A stretch of 64,000 nucleotides of DNA from Helicobacter felis ATCC 49179. GTDB taxonomy: Bacteria > Campylobacterota > Campylobacteria > Campylobacterales > Helicobacteraceae. The DNA lies in NCBI RefSeq assembly GCF_000200595.1, contig NC_014810.2, positions 1,126,311 to 1,190,310 on the forward strand. The letters run 5' to 3'. Made by a program: the position numbers and the translations under genes. Position 1 is the stretch's first letter, and each line of letters begins with the position of its first letter. Positions 1 through 9,203 of this stretch are shown here, piece by piece. Below the pieces are notes generated by a model. It worked only from the letters and a program-made list of their open reading frames with translations, was not told the DNA's origin and did not search any database.

Positions 1-16
1 ATAAAAATCTTGCATA

Positions 17-1345
17 TCAATCCTTATGAAAAAAGTTGCGCACTAGGGCGCGATCATCAAAGGGCAAATGCGCTTGACCTATAATCTGCACGCATTCATC
101 CCCCTTGCCTAAAATTAATAACACCTCATCGCTTTGTAACTCGCTGAGGGCTAGCTCAATGGCGCGCTTGCGATCGGGCTCTACCACCACGCGCGTGCGC
201 AATTCTGAAGCGATCCCGCTTAAAATGTCCTCAATAATGGCTAAAGGTTCTTCGCTTCTAGGATTATCTGAAGTGATATAGCTTTTAAGCGCGTGCGTGC
301 TTGCTACTTGTCCCATCAAGGGGCGTTTGCTCTTGTCTCGATCCCCTCCAGCCCCAAAAACTACCTTAATTTTTTGTGCCTTAAAGCTGTTGAAAATCTG
401 TACAAATCCATCGGCGGTATGGGCAAAATCCACCACCACTAGGGGGTTTTGGTGCACTACTTCCATACGCCCTTCCACCCCGGGGAAATCGCCCAGTAGA
501 GAGCAAAGACTCTCTAAGGGTTGCTTAGTGAGGGCGCGCACACACAGCAGTGCCCCTAAGAGATTGTGCAGATTGTGTAAGCCCATCAGGGGCGCGTGCA
601 CGATCCCCATTTCTGCATTGCTATTAGGATCGCGCCGTGCTCTAGGATCGGCGTGAAACTCCACATGCGCGCTAATTTCAGGTTGCAGGCTGTAAGCGTT
701 CACGCTCAAATGGGTTTTACGCTCGCAGGCGTAGCCATAGGCATTTGTGGGATTAAAGCGCACATGCGGGTCATCCAAATTGACGATCTTTAAACCCTCA
801 TCGCTCAAAAATTGGTTTTTGATCGCGCGGTAAGTTTCTATATCCCCATGATAATCCAAGTGATCGCTAGTGATATTAGTGTGCACTTTGGCGGCAAATT
901 CCAAGCCTAAAATGCGCTCTTGCGCGATGGCATGCGAGCTCACTTCCATAACGAAAAATTTTGCCCCCTCTGCGCGCGCGCGCGCAATGTCGCTATAGAG
1001 TTCCAATAGACTAGGCGTGGTGAGCCCTTTGGGTTTAACTTGAGCGTTATGGATAAAAAAGCCCCGCGTGCCCAGCAGAGCGCAAGAATGCCCTAGAGCT
1101 TGGAGCAGGTGCGCAATCAGCGCGGCGGTGGTGGTTTTGCCATTGGTGCCGGTGATCCCAATGATAGGGATATTTACATTGAGATAGTGTTTAAGTTCTG
1201 AAGCCTCTATATAGGGCGTATGAGGGGGGATAAAACGCGCGTTAGTAGGAGTCTTTACCAGCAACACGCCCTCTTTTAACTCGCGTGTGTCTTCGCTCAA
1301 GGCTTCATAGACCCGATTTTGAAAGCGCACGCGTTCATTAATCAT
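17..1345 (-). CDS. murE: UDP-N-acetylmuramoyl-tripeptide synthetase MurE
   Basis: Cytoplasmic Mur ligase that adds meso-diaminopimelate to UDP-MurNAc-L-Ala-D-Glu, using ATP, in peptidoglycan precursor synthesis. The protein has 442 residues, normal for epsilonproteobacterial MurE. It carries the ATP-binding loop GTNGKTTT at residues 66-73 and the signature DNPRSEEP at residues 360-367, where DNPR marks specificity for diaminopimelate rather than lysine. The start ATG lies inside the 3' end of the next gene upstream on this strand, so the two are probably co-transcribed and translationally coupled. The order murE, hypothetical, nfu is the same as HP1494-HP1493-HP1492 of H. pylori. The gene is complete; only 16 bases lie beyond its stop before the window edge. 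Confidence 0.97.
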   Translation of the reverse strand: MINERVRFQNRVYEALSEDTRELKEGVLLVKTPTNARFIPPHTPYIEASELKHYLNVNIPIIGITGTNGKTTTAALIAHLLQALGHSCALLGTRGFFIHNAQVKPKGLTTPSLLELYSDIARARAEGAKFFVMEVSSHAIAQERILGLEFAAKVHTNITSDHLDYHGDIETYRAIKNQFLSDEGLKIVNLDDPHVRFNPTNAYGYACERKTHLSVNAYSLQPEISAHVEFHADPRARRDPNSNAEMGIVHAPLMGLHNLHNLLGALLCVRALTKQPLESLCSLLGDFPGVEGRMEVVHQNPLVVVDFAHTADGFVQIFNSFKAQKIKVVFGAGGDRDKSKRPLMGQVASTHALKSYITSDNPRSEEPLAIIEDILSGIASELRTRVVVEPDRKRAIELALSELQSDEVLLILGKGDECVQIIGQAHLPFDDRALVRNFFHKD

Positions 1346-1955
1346 GCTTGCCCTCCTGAGCCTTTTCCAAGCGCAGGGCTTTTTGCAACAACGCCATCAC
1401 GCGCGGGTCATACCAAAGCAGTTCGCGCATGTTTTCAATGTAGGCAATAGACATCTCATAAAATTGGTGATCGACTAAATTTTCTAAAAACTCGTAAAAA
1501 TCCTCTTTACGCTCAAAGATCACCTTTGTGCTGAACATCAAATTTTCAAAGATTTCTTTAAAATCCTTGCCCACGCACATCGCCTTGAAATCGGCGTATA
1601 AAATTCCATCCAAACTCTCGGCTTTGAGTTGGTTTTCATGCCCGAAAGCCTGCGCCATCTTGCTCAAACTCTCATCAAAGGAGCTGATGAGTTCTAAAAT
1701 CTGCCCCTGAATGCTAGCTTTATAGCGACGCGGTTGAGAATGCAGAAGATTTTGATAGAGTTCGTAAAAACTATGCGCCTCTTTGGGAAAATCTAGGGCA
1801 ATATCACTTAAGAGCAAGCCAATTTTAGCGTGCGCGTCTAGGGGGTCTAAAAAGAGGGCTTGGGAGCACAGAAACAGGGCTTTAAAATACTGCTTTTGCA
1901 AGAAAGCCTTGTAGCCCTGCGCGGTGTAAGAGCGTTTTTTGGGGTCATTATTCAA
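1338..1955 (-). CDS. conserved hypothetical protein (HP1493-like)
   Basis: A 205-residue soluble, alpha-helical looking protein without a signal peptide or membrane segment. The N-terminal part (GYKAFLQKQYFKALFLCSQALFL as a helix-turn-helix pair around residues 14-36) reads like a tetratricopeptide-type hairpin, so a TPR-like scaffold role is possible. I do not recognise a catalytic motif. It sits between nfu and murE exactly as the uncharacterised HP1493 does in H. pylori, and its stop overlaps the murE start by 8 bases, so it belongs to the murE operon. Its function is unknown; the TPR suggestion is inference from the residue pattern only. Confidence 0.85.
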   Translation of the reverse strand: MNNDPKKRSYTAQGYKAFLQKQYFKALFLCSQALFLDPLDAHAKIGLLLSDIALDFPKEAHSFYELYQNLLHSQPRRYKASIQGQILELISSFDESLSKMAQAFGHENQLKAESLDGILYADFKAMCVGKDFKEIFENLMFSTKVIFERKEDFYEFLENLVDHQFYEMSIAYIENMRELLWYDPRVMALLQKALRLEKAQEGKHD

Positions 1956-1964
1956 GGGTTGCCT

Positions 1965-2240
1965 TTAAGAAAAAAGCGCTTGGTACTGCTCTTTAGAAAC
2001 ATGCACCACCTGCATATCGGGGTGAATCTCCTCTTGCAAACAACGCTCGATCCCAAATTTAAGCGTGTTGGCACTGCTCGCACAGCCTTTACACGCCCCC
2101 TCTAAACTCACATACACCTTAGCGTTTTTGATTCCTAGTAAGACCACATCGCCCCCGTCTCTGAGCAACATTGGACGCACTTTTTCTAAGGCTTTTTCTA
2201 CGGGTTTTTGTAATTCTTGATCGCTAAAGATCATAGGCAC
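1965..2240 (-). CDS. nfu: NifU C-terminal domain (Nfu) iron-sulfur carrier
   Basis: A 91-residue stand-alone Nfu domain. Proteins of this family carry an assembled Fe-S cluster on a CxxC motif and pass it to target apoproteins. Here the motif is CKGC at residues 50-53, inside the family-typical stretch beginning LEGACKGCASS. The domain also has the RPMLLRDGGDVVL segment typical of Nfu. There is no N-terminal scaffold domain, so this is the short carrier form, as in HP1492. A ribosome-binding site (AAGGAGTG) precedes the ATG and a TATAAT box lies 17 bases upstream of the start. It leads the leftward nfu-hypothetical-murE group. Confidence 0.93.
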   Translation of the reverse strand: MPMIFSDQELQKPVEKALEKVRPMLLRDGGDVVLLGIKNAKVYVSLEGACKGCASSANTLKFGIERCLQEEIHPDMQVVHVSKEQYQALFS

Positions 2241-2256
2241 TCCTTAAAAGCTTTAC

Positions 2257-2299
2257 ATTATAGCTATTTCCACGCGTTTAAGCTAGCCCATGCTAGAAT
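2257..2299. promoter_or_regulatory. divergent promoters for nfu and rsmA
   Basis: Within this 82-base intergenic region a TATAAT box reads leftward (2262 to 2257) toward nfu and a TAGAAT box reads rightward (2294-2299) toward rsmA. Helicobacter sigma-80 promoters depend mainly on the -10 box, so no -35 match is expected. The leaders would be about 10 to 20 nucleotides. Confidence 0.5.
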
Positions 2300-2322
2300 A
2301 AATTAGAAATGCAAGGTTAATA

Positions 2323-3201
2323 ATGGCTTTGTTAGGGCAACATTTTTTGCACGATGCCTTTTATCTAGATCAGATCTTACAATCCATCCCCTACGAGCAC
2401 TTTAACAATGAGGTGCAGTTGGTGGAGATAGGGGTTGGCTTGGGAGATCTCACCACTAGGCTTTTAGATAGGCTAGGCTCTAAGACTTTGATCGCCTACG
2501 AAGTGGATAGGGCGTTGGCTATAGGTTTGAAAAGTAGGCTTAGTCCTGCGTCTTGGGCGCGTTTAGAGCTGGTCGTAGGCGATGTGATGGAACGCAAAGG
2601 GGTTGGAAATGGCACATACGATGTCTTGGCAAATACGAGGCTTAGAGTGCCCCGTGTGGGCTTTTTGTGCGACAGGCCCTATTTTTTGGTCTCTAATTTG
2701 CCCTATTACATCGCCACGCCCATTATCGCCCGTGCACTCAGAGATAGCCTCTGTGTGGGAATGGTTGTGATGACTCAATTAGAAGTCGGTTTGAAATTTT
2801 GCGCCCATGTGGGGAGTAAAGATTATGGCGCGCTGAGTGTGCTCGCTGGACTTACATGCACTAGGCGGGAGTTGTGTTTTGAAGTGCCTAAAGAAGCCTT
2901 TAACCCGCCCCCTAAGGTGCGCTCTAGCGTGATCGCTTTGATCAAACACCCCCTACAAGATTGCGCCCCTTCTTTAGAGGTTATAGAACTAGAAACTGCG
3001 CTCAAGCAGTGTTTTCAAGCCAACCGCAAGACCCTTAGTAATAATCTCAAGGGGATTTGTTCCCCAGAGGTGCTACAAACTTTTTTAAGCAGACACGGCC
3101 TAAAGCCCCAAGCGCGCCCCCACGAGTTGAGCCCTACAGACTACCTAGACCTAGCTTGTGATCTCATCCAACAATCTAAAATAGGAGCTTATCATGGATA
3201 A
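2323..3201 (+). CDS. rsmA: 16S rRNA dimethyladenosine transferase RsmA (KsgA)
   Basis: Dimethylates two adjacent adenosines near the 3' end of 16S rRNA using S-adenosylmethionine, a late step in small-subunit assembly. The N-terminus has GQHFLHD followed by the SAM-binding loop VEIGVGLGDLT, and the catalytic NLPYYI motif follows near residue 127. The C-terminal helical domain includes the family-typical FNPPPKVRSSV. At 292 residues it is about 20 longer than H. pylori KsgA as I remember it; the surplus lies between the GDVME strand and NLPYYI (residues about 90-120, including LANTRLRVPRVGFLCDRP), a loop inserted just before the active site. The stop overlaps the start of the RNase J reading frame by 8 bases, the HP1431-HP1430 arrangement. 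Confidence 0.95.
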   Translation: MALLGQHFLHDAFYLDQILQSIPYEHFNNEVQLVEIGVGLGDLTTRLLDRLGSKTLIAYEVDRALAIGLKSRLSPASWARLELVVGDVMERKGVGNGTYDVLANTRLRVPRVGFLCDRPYFLVSNLPYYIATPIIARALRDSLCVGMVVMTQLEVGLKFCAHVGSKDYGALSVLAGLTCTRRELCFEVPKEAFNPPPKVRSSVIALIKHPLQDCAPSLEVIELETALKQCFQANRKTLSNNLKGICSPEVLQTFLSRHGLKPQARPHELSPTDYLDLACDLIQQSKIGAYHG

Positions 3202-5133
3202 ACCCGATCAAGTAGACAATATAGACAGCACAACCCCCTCTAAACACCCCCCCAAAACCCAGACCCCCCTTCTAAAAACCCTCGTCCTAATCGTATTAAA
3301 CAAGGCAGAGGACACCACCATGCCCAGCACCCTGAACAAGCGGGGGTCAAAAACATCACTAAAGCCAATGAGCGGGGCAATTTGGGCTTCCATAAGGAAC
3401 TCAAGGCTGGCGTAGAAACCAATAACAAGATTCATATCAACCACCTCAACCCTCATTACAAACTCGATCTCAATGTCAAAGCCCGTGTTAAAATCACTCC
3501 TTTAGGGGGCTTGGGCGAGATCGGGGGGAATATGATGGTCATTGAAACCATGCACCAAGCGATCATCATCGATGTGGGCATGAGTTTTCCTAGTGAGGAC
3601 ATGCATGGGGTGGATATTTTAATCCCGGATTTTAACTACCTACACAGCATTAAAGATAAAATTGTAGGTGTGCTCATCACCCATGCCCATGAAGACCATA
3701 TTGGGGCAGTGCCCTATCTCTTTAAAGAATTGCAATTCCCCCTCTATGGCACGCCCTTAAGTTTGGGGATGATCGGGAATAAATTTGATGAACACGGACT
3801 CAAGAAGTTTAAAAGTTTCTTTAAGATCGTGCAAAAACGCCAACCGATTCAAATTGGCGAGTTCATTGTGGAGTGGATTCATATCACCCACTCCATTATT
3901 GACGCGAGCGCGTTAGCCATTCAAACCAAAGTGGGCACAATCATCCACACCGGGGATTTTAAAATCGATCACACCCCCGTAGATAACTTGCCCACCGATC
4001 TTTACCGCCTCGCCCACTATGGCGAACAGGGGGTCATGTTGTTGCTGAGTGATAGCACCAATTCCTATAAACCGGGCATTACTCCTAGTGAGACCAGCGT
4101 GGGACCTGTGTTTGAAAATCTCTTTAAGAGTGCTCAAGGACGCGTGATCATGAGCACCTTTTCTTCCAATATCCACCGCGTGTATCAAGCCATCCAGCAC
4201 GCCCTAAACCACAACCGCAAAGTTGCCGTGATCGGACGCTCTATGGAGAAAAACCTAGACATTGCGCGCGAACTGGGCTATATCCATCTGCCCTCTAAGG
4301 TTTTTATCGAAGCCCATGAGGTCGAAAAACTTCCCGATCACGAGGTCTTTATTGTAACCACAGGCTCACAGGGGGAGACCATGAGCGCGCTTTATCGCAT
4401 GGCAACGGACGAACACCGCCACATCAGCATTAAGCCTAGCGATTTGGTGATCATTTCCGCTAAGGCAATCCCGGGCAATGAGGCGAGTGTGTCGAGCATT
4501 TTAAACCTCTTGATGAAAAAAGACGCGCAAGTGGTGCACCACGCTTTTGATATCCATGTGAGCGGACACGCTGCCCAAGAGGAGCAAAAGCTCATGTTGC
4601 GCCTGATCAAGCCTAAATTCTTTTTACCCGTGCATGGGGAGTATAACCATGTTGCCAAGCATAAAGAAACGGCGATGGCGTGCGGGATTCCTGAGAAAAA
4701 TATCTATTTGATGGAAGATGGGGATCAGGTGGAAGTCAATCCTAACTTTATGCGCAAGGTCAAGAGCATTAAGAGCGGAAAGCACTATGTGGATAACACC
4801 AATAATGTCAGCATTGAGCAAAAGATCGTGGACGAACGCTTGGAGATCGCCAGTGCTGGTTTGCTGAGTGCGGTGTTATTCATCTCTAAAGAGGGGCAGA
4901 GTCTCATGCCCCATTCTAAAATTAGCAGTGTGGGGATTGTCAATCTCAAGGAAGAACGCCACTTCTTGGAGGATTTGCAGGATTCTTTAGGTTTGCATAT
5001 CAAAGCCCTGCGCCAAGATGTGCTGGGCAATAACAAGTCCTTAGATGAGAGTGTGCGGCATTTCTTGCGTAAGGCGTTATTTAAGCACACCAAAAAATAC
5101 CCCGCCATTGTGAGTCATGTTTTTGTGAGCTAG
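3194..5133 (+). CDS. rnj: ribonuclease J, 5' end frameshifted
   Basis: Metallo-beta-lactamase/beta-CASP ribonuclease, with 5'-3' exonuclease and endonuclease activity; in H. pylori it forms the main mRNA-degrading complex with the helicase RhpA. The catalytic core is intact: the zinc-binding HAHEDH motif, [10 protein letters not shown], and the beta-CASP segment SGHAAQEEQ. The long basic N-terminal extension typical of Helicobacter RNase J is split between frames. An ATG at 3194 opens [20 protein letters not shown], then C-rich tracts at 3247-3269 must be crossed with a one-base shift. After that, the frame reads [17 protein letters not shown] into the core. Upstream of the tracts the core frame is closed by a TAA at 3241. 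As sequenced, only an internal start (for example the TTG at 3382, 583 residues) gives an uninterrupted protein lacking the extension. Causes could be tract length variation, ribosomal slippage or a base-calling error. Confidence 0.9.
3247..3269 (+). repeat. C-rich tracts at the RNase J frameshift
   Basis: Two homopolymer runs, seven C (3247-3253) and six C (3264-3269), separated by AAAACCCAGA. The frame beginning at the upstream ATG and the frame encoding the RNase J core differ by one base. Addition of a single base in either run would join them into one continuous reading frame. Confidence 0.75.
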
Positions 5134-5135
5134 CC

Positions 5136-6164
5136 ATGCGTGCGTGGGTATTGGGGGTATTGGTGTTGGTGGGGTTAGTACACGCAGAGGAGAAGAAAAT
5201 GCATACTATTTATCTAGCGGGGGGGTGTTTTTGGGGATTAGAGGCGTATATGGAGCGCATTTATGGGGTGAAAGACGCTTTAGTGGGTTATGCTAATGGG
5301 AAAAGCGATCAGACCACTTATCACGAATTGCACAATAGCGATCACGCTGAGACGGTGAAAGTGGAGTTTGATCCTAAAGAGGTTAGCCTAGATAAACTCT
5401 TGCTCTACTACTTTAAGGTGATCGATCCGACCAGTTTAAACCAACAGGGCAATGATCGCGGACGGCAGTATCGCACCGGGATTTACTATACAGACCCTAA
5501 AGATGAGCCCATTATCGCCAAAGCCCTAGCCAATTTACAGACCTATTACCAACAAAAGGTACGCATCGAGCTAGAACCGCTGAAAAACTTCGTAGTGGCA
5601 GAGGAATACCACCAAGACTATCTAAAGAAAAACCCGGGGGGGTATTGCCATATTGATCTAAAAAAAGCCGATGAGGTGGTGATTGACCCCAAGGATTACC
5701 ACAAGCCCGATCAAGCCACGCTCAAAAAACAACTCACAGACCTACAATACAAGGTAACCCAAGAAAGCTATACAGAACGCCCCTTTGAAAATGAGTATGA
5801 TCACCTCTTTAAACCCGGGATTTATGTAGACATCACCACCGGTGAACCTTTATTTCTCTCCACGGATAAATTTGATAGTGGGTGTGGGTGGCCTGCCTTT
5901 AGCAAGCCCATCAATAAAGAAGTTGTGGGGTATGAGAAGGATGATAGCCATGCGATGATCCGCACCGAAGTGCGTAGCCGTGTGGGTAAGGCGCATTTGG
6001 GGCATGTCTTTGAGGATGGACCTAAAGAGTTAGGGGGTTTACGCTATTGTATCAACAGCGCGGCACTCAAATTCATTCCCCTAGAGGACATGGAGGCTAA
6101 GGGCTATGGTTATCTGCTTCCCATGCTCAAAAAAGCCATGCTCAAAAAAGAGATTAAGCGTTAA
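5136..6164 (+). CDS. msrAB: periplasmic methionine sulfoxide reductase MsrA-MsrB fusion
   Basis: Repairs oxidised methionine; the MsrA half reduces the S form and the MsrB half the R form. Residues 1-17 form a signal peptide ([16 protein letters not shown]), so the enzyme is predicted to act outside the cytoplasm. MsrA spans about residues 22-180, with the catalytic Cys31 in GCFWG. MsrB spans about 205-325, with SGCGWPAF and the catalytic Cys305 in RYCINSAA. The length of 342 residues fits the H. pylori Msr fusion (HP0224). It follows RNase J by two bases and overlaps kdsD, so it appears to be in the same transcript; this location differs from my recollection of H. pylori, where msrAB is elsewhere. 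An oxidant defence role fits gastric colonisation. Confidence 0.95.
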   Translation: MRAWVLGVLVLVGLVHAEEKKMHTIYLAGGCFWGLEAYMERIYGVKDALVGYANGKSDQTTYHELHNSDHAETVKVEFDPKEVSLDKLLLYYFKVIDPTSLNQQGNDRGRQYRTGIYYTDPKDEPIIAKALANLQTYYQQKVRIELEPLKNFVVAEEYHQDYLKKNPGGYCHIDLKKADEVVIDPKDYHKPDQATLKKQLTDLQYKVTQESYTERPFENEYDHLFKPGIYVDITTGEPLFLSTDKFDSGCGWPAFSKPINKEVVGYEKDDSHAMIRTEVRSRVGKAHLGHVFEDGPKELGGLRYCINSAALKFIPLEDMEAKGYGYLLPMLKKAMLKKEIKR

Positions 6165-7141
6165 TGAACTCCCTAGATTACGGCGCACTCGCCTCTAACA
6201 CACTCCATCTAGCCATAGACGCGCTCACACACGCTAAAGAGTCTTTAAGCCATGCCAAATTAGAACCCATTATCACCTGTTTAGCCAACGCTCCGCTGGT
6301 AGCGGTAATGGGGGTGGGTAAGAGCGCGCACATCGGGCGTAAGATCACCGCGACGCTCACTAGCACAGGCACTAAGGCGGTGTTTCTCCACCCCACTGAA
6401 GCCCTGCACGGCGATATGGGTATTGTGGGGGAAAAAGATGTCATCTTGGCGATCAGTTATGGGGGGGAGAGTGCAGAGCTCTTAGAGGCTCTGCGTTTTA
6501 TCCCTTGTGGCGGGATTATAGGCATGAGCAAAAGCCCTAATAGCTCTCTAGGCAAGCTCTCTAACCACCACTTAAGTCTCAACATTAAAAAAGAGGCTTG
6601 TAGTTTTAACATGGTGCCCACCACCTCTACCACCCTAAGTTTGGCTTTAGGCGATGTCTTGGCAGTGTGTTTAATGGCGCATAAGGGTTTTACTCAAAGC
6701 GATTTTGCGCGCTATCACCCCGGGGGCTTGCTGGGTAAGAAAATGCACCTGCGCGTGCGCGACATTTATCGCACCCATGCCTTGCCTCTAGTGAGCGCGC
6801 AAGCCTCTTTACATGAAGCCCTGCTAGAAGCCACCCATCAAGGTTTGGGCAATGCGCTTTTGGTCGATGAGAATCAAAAACTTGTAGGGGTTTTAAGCGA
6901 TGGGGATATTCGCCGCGCGCTTTTAGAGCCACATTTTGATCGCTCTGCTCCAGCTAGAGAATTTGCGACCTTGAACCCTAAAACCATTCAAGACCCTAAT
7001 ATGTTGGTGCTAGATGCGCTCAATTTCATAGAAACCCATCAAATTTCTTTACTCATCGTGCTAGATGCGCATAAAAAAGTGCTCGGGGTGGTGCATTTGC
7101 ACGCCCTGCTAGCTCTAGGGCTTAAAGACTTGAAGGAGTAG
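6164..7141 (+). CDS. kdsD: D-arabinose 5-phosphate isomerase KdsD/KpsF
   Basis: Converts ribulose 5-phosphate to arabinose 5-phosphate, the first committed step toward Kdo for the lipopolysaccharide inner core. An N-terminal SIS sugar-phosphate isomerase domain (about residues 35-170) contains GVGKSAHIGRKI, FLHPTEALHGDMG and SYGGESAEL. Two CBS domains follow (about 195-320), with GVLSDGDIRRAL in the first. The 325-residue length is standard. The ATG overlaps the msrAB stop (TAATG), which suggests coupled translation. It corresponds to HP1429, next to RNase J in H. pylori. Confidence 0.95.
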   Translation: MNSLDYGALASNTLHLAIDALTHAKESLSHAKLEPIITCLANAPLVAVMGVGKSAHIGRKITATLTSTGTKAVFLHPTEALHGDMGIVGEKDVILAISYGGESAELLEALRFIPCGGIIGMSKSPNSSLGKLSNHHLSLNIKKEACSFNMVPTTSTTLSLALGDVLAVCLMAHKGFTQSDFARYHPGGLLGKKMHLRVRDIYRTHALPLVSAQASLHEALLEATHQGLGNALLVDENQKLVGVLSDGDIRRALLEPHFDRSAPAREFATLNPKTIQDPNMLVLDALNFIETHQISLLIVLDAHKKVLGVVHLHALLALGLKDLKE

Positions 7142-7143
7142 CG

Positions 7144-7383
7144 ATGTTTGAACGCTTAGACCAACTGATTAAAGATATTGAAAACGCCAAAGAGGAAGTA
7201 GAATTACTTTTAAAGTTAGCCAATGTGAGTTTGAGCGATTTTATTTTAATGAAGCGCGGGAGTTTAGATATTCCAGAGGGTTTAGACATGGCTTTTTACA
7301 CCCAAATTAGCGAACATGTCGAAGAGCTTAAGGAATGTATTAACGCGCTGAACAAATACAAAAGAGAAATGTTAGTTTTTTAA
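7144..7383 (+). CDS. small conserved protein (HP1531-like)
   Basis: A 79-residue acidic, predicted all-helical protein without a signal peptide, starting MFERLDQLIKDIENAKEEVE. A good ribosome-binding site (GAAGGAGTAGCG) precedes the ATG. It lies between kdsD and glmS; in H. pylori the similar small gene HP1531 also neighbours glmS. The heptad-like spacing of leucines suggests a short coiled coil. I do not know its function. Confidence 0.8.
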   Translation: MFERLDQLIKDIENAKEEVELLLKLANVSLSDFILMKRGSLDIPEGLDMAFYTQISEHVEELKECINALNKYKREMLVF

Positions 7384-7391
7384 GGATTTTT

Positions 7392-9203
7392 ATGTGTGGG
7401 ATTGTGGGTTATTTGGGCACTGAGCAGAGAGTGGGGCTATTATTAGGAGGTCTCAAAGAGCTAGAATATCGGGGCTATGATAGCGCGGGGTTAGCCTTAC
7501 TGGGAGAGGGTGCGCCTTTGCAGGTGTTTAAAACCAGTGGTAAAATCAGCGCGCTAGAAAACTTGGTGCAAGGGGTATGCACACAGGGTTTAGGCGTGGG
7601 GATCGCCCACACGCGCTGGGCCACGCATGGCCAACCCACCACGCAAAACGCCCACCCGCATACCTATAAAACCAGCGCGTTAGTGCACAATGGAATTATT
7701 GAAAATTATGCCCCTCTTAAAACGCAATTAGAACAAAAAGGGCATGTTTTTTCTAGCCAAACCGATAGCGAGGTGGTGGTGCATCTCTTTGAGGAAAACC
7801 TAGAACAGAGTGGAGCTAAAAGCCTCGAACAAGCCCTGCAAGCTTTTAAAGACACCATTGCCCAGTTGGAGGGCGCGTATGCGATTCTGCTCATTAACGA
7901 GCGTTTTCCTACTTGTATTTTTTATGCCAAAAACCACTCGCCTTTGCTCATTGCCACCGGTAGAAACGGGGTGTATTTTGCTAGCGCGCCTAATGCGCTT
8001 ATAGGGCACGCAGGGCAGATGGTGCGCTTAGAGGAGGGGAGTGTAGGAGTGTTGGATTTCCAAAAGCCCTTAGATTTGCAAGCTCTAGGGGAAGTGCAAG
8101 CGGTGAGCACAGACACCCAGCAGAGCGATAAGGAGGGCTTTAACACCTACATGGAAAAAGAGATTTACGAACAGCCTAAAGTGCTGAGCTTGCTAGGGCG
8201 ACTCTCTGCTGATCGTGTGCATTTGGAATTGCCCGATGGTTTTTTAGAGGGGGTGAGTTGTATTAGCATTAGCGCGTGTGGGACGAGTTACCACGCCGGG
8301 CTAGTGGGCAAATACTTGATCGAGAGTTTAGCCGGGGTCAAGGTGCAGGTAGAACTCGCCAGCGAATACCGCTACGCACATTTTGCGACCCAAAAAGACG
8401 AACTTTTTATTGCAATCTCTCAAAGTGGAGAGAGCGCAGATACCCTAGAGGCTCTGCGATTAGCTAAGAGTTTGAGGCTAAAAACTCTAAGTTTATGTAA
8501 TACTCAAAGTTCAAGCATGGCAGACATGGCTGATGAGCTACTTTTAACCCATGCCGGACTAGAGCGTAGCGTGGCTTCTACCAAAGCCTTTACCAGTCAG
8601 GTTTTGATCTTATGGCTTTTGGCTTTGCAACTCGCCCAAGAGAGGCATACCCTGAATGCAGAGGAGTTAAAAGCGCAAATCCAAGCCGTGCAAGGGAGTT
8701 TAAAAGCCATGCAAGAGGGGCTAGAATTACACGATGAAGTGCGCGCAGTGAGCGCGCAGATTTTAGAGCGGGATTTAAAGGGGTATTTTTTCATGGGACG
8801 GGGAGTTTTCTACCCGCTAGCCCTAGAGGGTGCGCTCAAACTCAAAGAGATCGCCTATGTGCACGCACAAGGCTATGCTAGTGCAGAGATGAAACATGGT
8901 CCCATTGCCCTAGCCGACTCTAGCTTACTTAGCACCACTTTACTCCCTCAACATCTCCTATTTGCCAAAAATTTAAGCAATGTAGAGGAATTGCGCGCAC
9001 GCGATTCGCTCATTTTTGCCCTCAGTCCTACGAAACTTAAAGAAGCTACTTTTCAAATCCAAACCCGATCTTACGATCACTTCATGCCCGAGTTTTTTCA
9101 CATGCTGGTGATCTTGCAACTCTTCGCCCTAGAGATGGCACAGCTCAAGGGGTTAGATGTAGACAAACCCCGCAACTTAGCCAAAAGTGTTACTGTTGAG
9201 TGA
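7392..9203 (+). CDS. glmS: glutamine--fructose-6-phosphate aminotransferase GlmS
   Basis: Makes glucosamine 6-phosphate from fructose 6-phosphate and glutamine, feeding peptidoglycan and lipopolysaccharide synthesis. The N-terminal Ntn glutaminase domain begins MCGIVGYLG, with the catalytic cysteine exposed after Met removal, and includes HTRWATHG and NAHPH. Two SIS isomerase domains follow, with SACGTSYHAG, ISQSGESADTLEALR and the C-terminal KPRNLAKSVTVE. At 603 residues it is full length. It is transcribed with the small upstream gene (8-base gap) and its end overlaps the glycosyltransferase gene. I see no glmS ribozyme, and the leader is too short for one. Confidence 0.97.
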   Translation: MCGIVGYLGTEQRVGLLLGGLKELEYRGYDSAGLALLGEGAPLQVFKTSGKISALENLVQGVCTQGLGVGIAHTRWATHGQPTTQNAHPHTYKTSALVHNGIIENYAPLKTQLEQKGHVFSSQTDSEVVVHLFEENLEQSGAKSLEQALQAFKDTIAQLEGAYAILLINERFPTCIFYAKNHSPLLIATGRNGVYFASAPNALIGHAGQMVRLEEGSVGVLDFQKPLDLQALGEVQAVSTDTQQSDKEGFNTYMEKEIYEQPKVLSLLGRLSADRVHLELPDGFLEGVSCISISACGTSYHAGLVGKYLIESLAGVKVQVELASEYRYAHFATQKDELFIAISQSGESADTLEALRLAKSLRLKTLSLCNTQSSSMADMADELLLTHAGLERSVASTKAFTSQVLILWLLALQLAQERHTLNAEELKAQIQAVQGSLKAMQEGLELHDEVRAVSAQILERDLKGYFFMGRGVFYPLALEGALKLKEIAYVHAQGYASAEMKHGPIALADSSLLSTTLLPQHLLFAKNLSNVEELRARDSLIFALSPTKLKEATFQIQTRSYDHFMPEFFHMLVILQLFALEMAQLKGLDVDKPRNLAKSVTVE

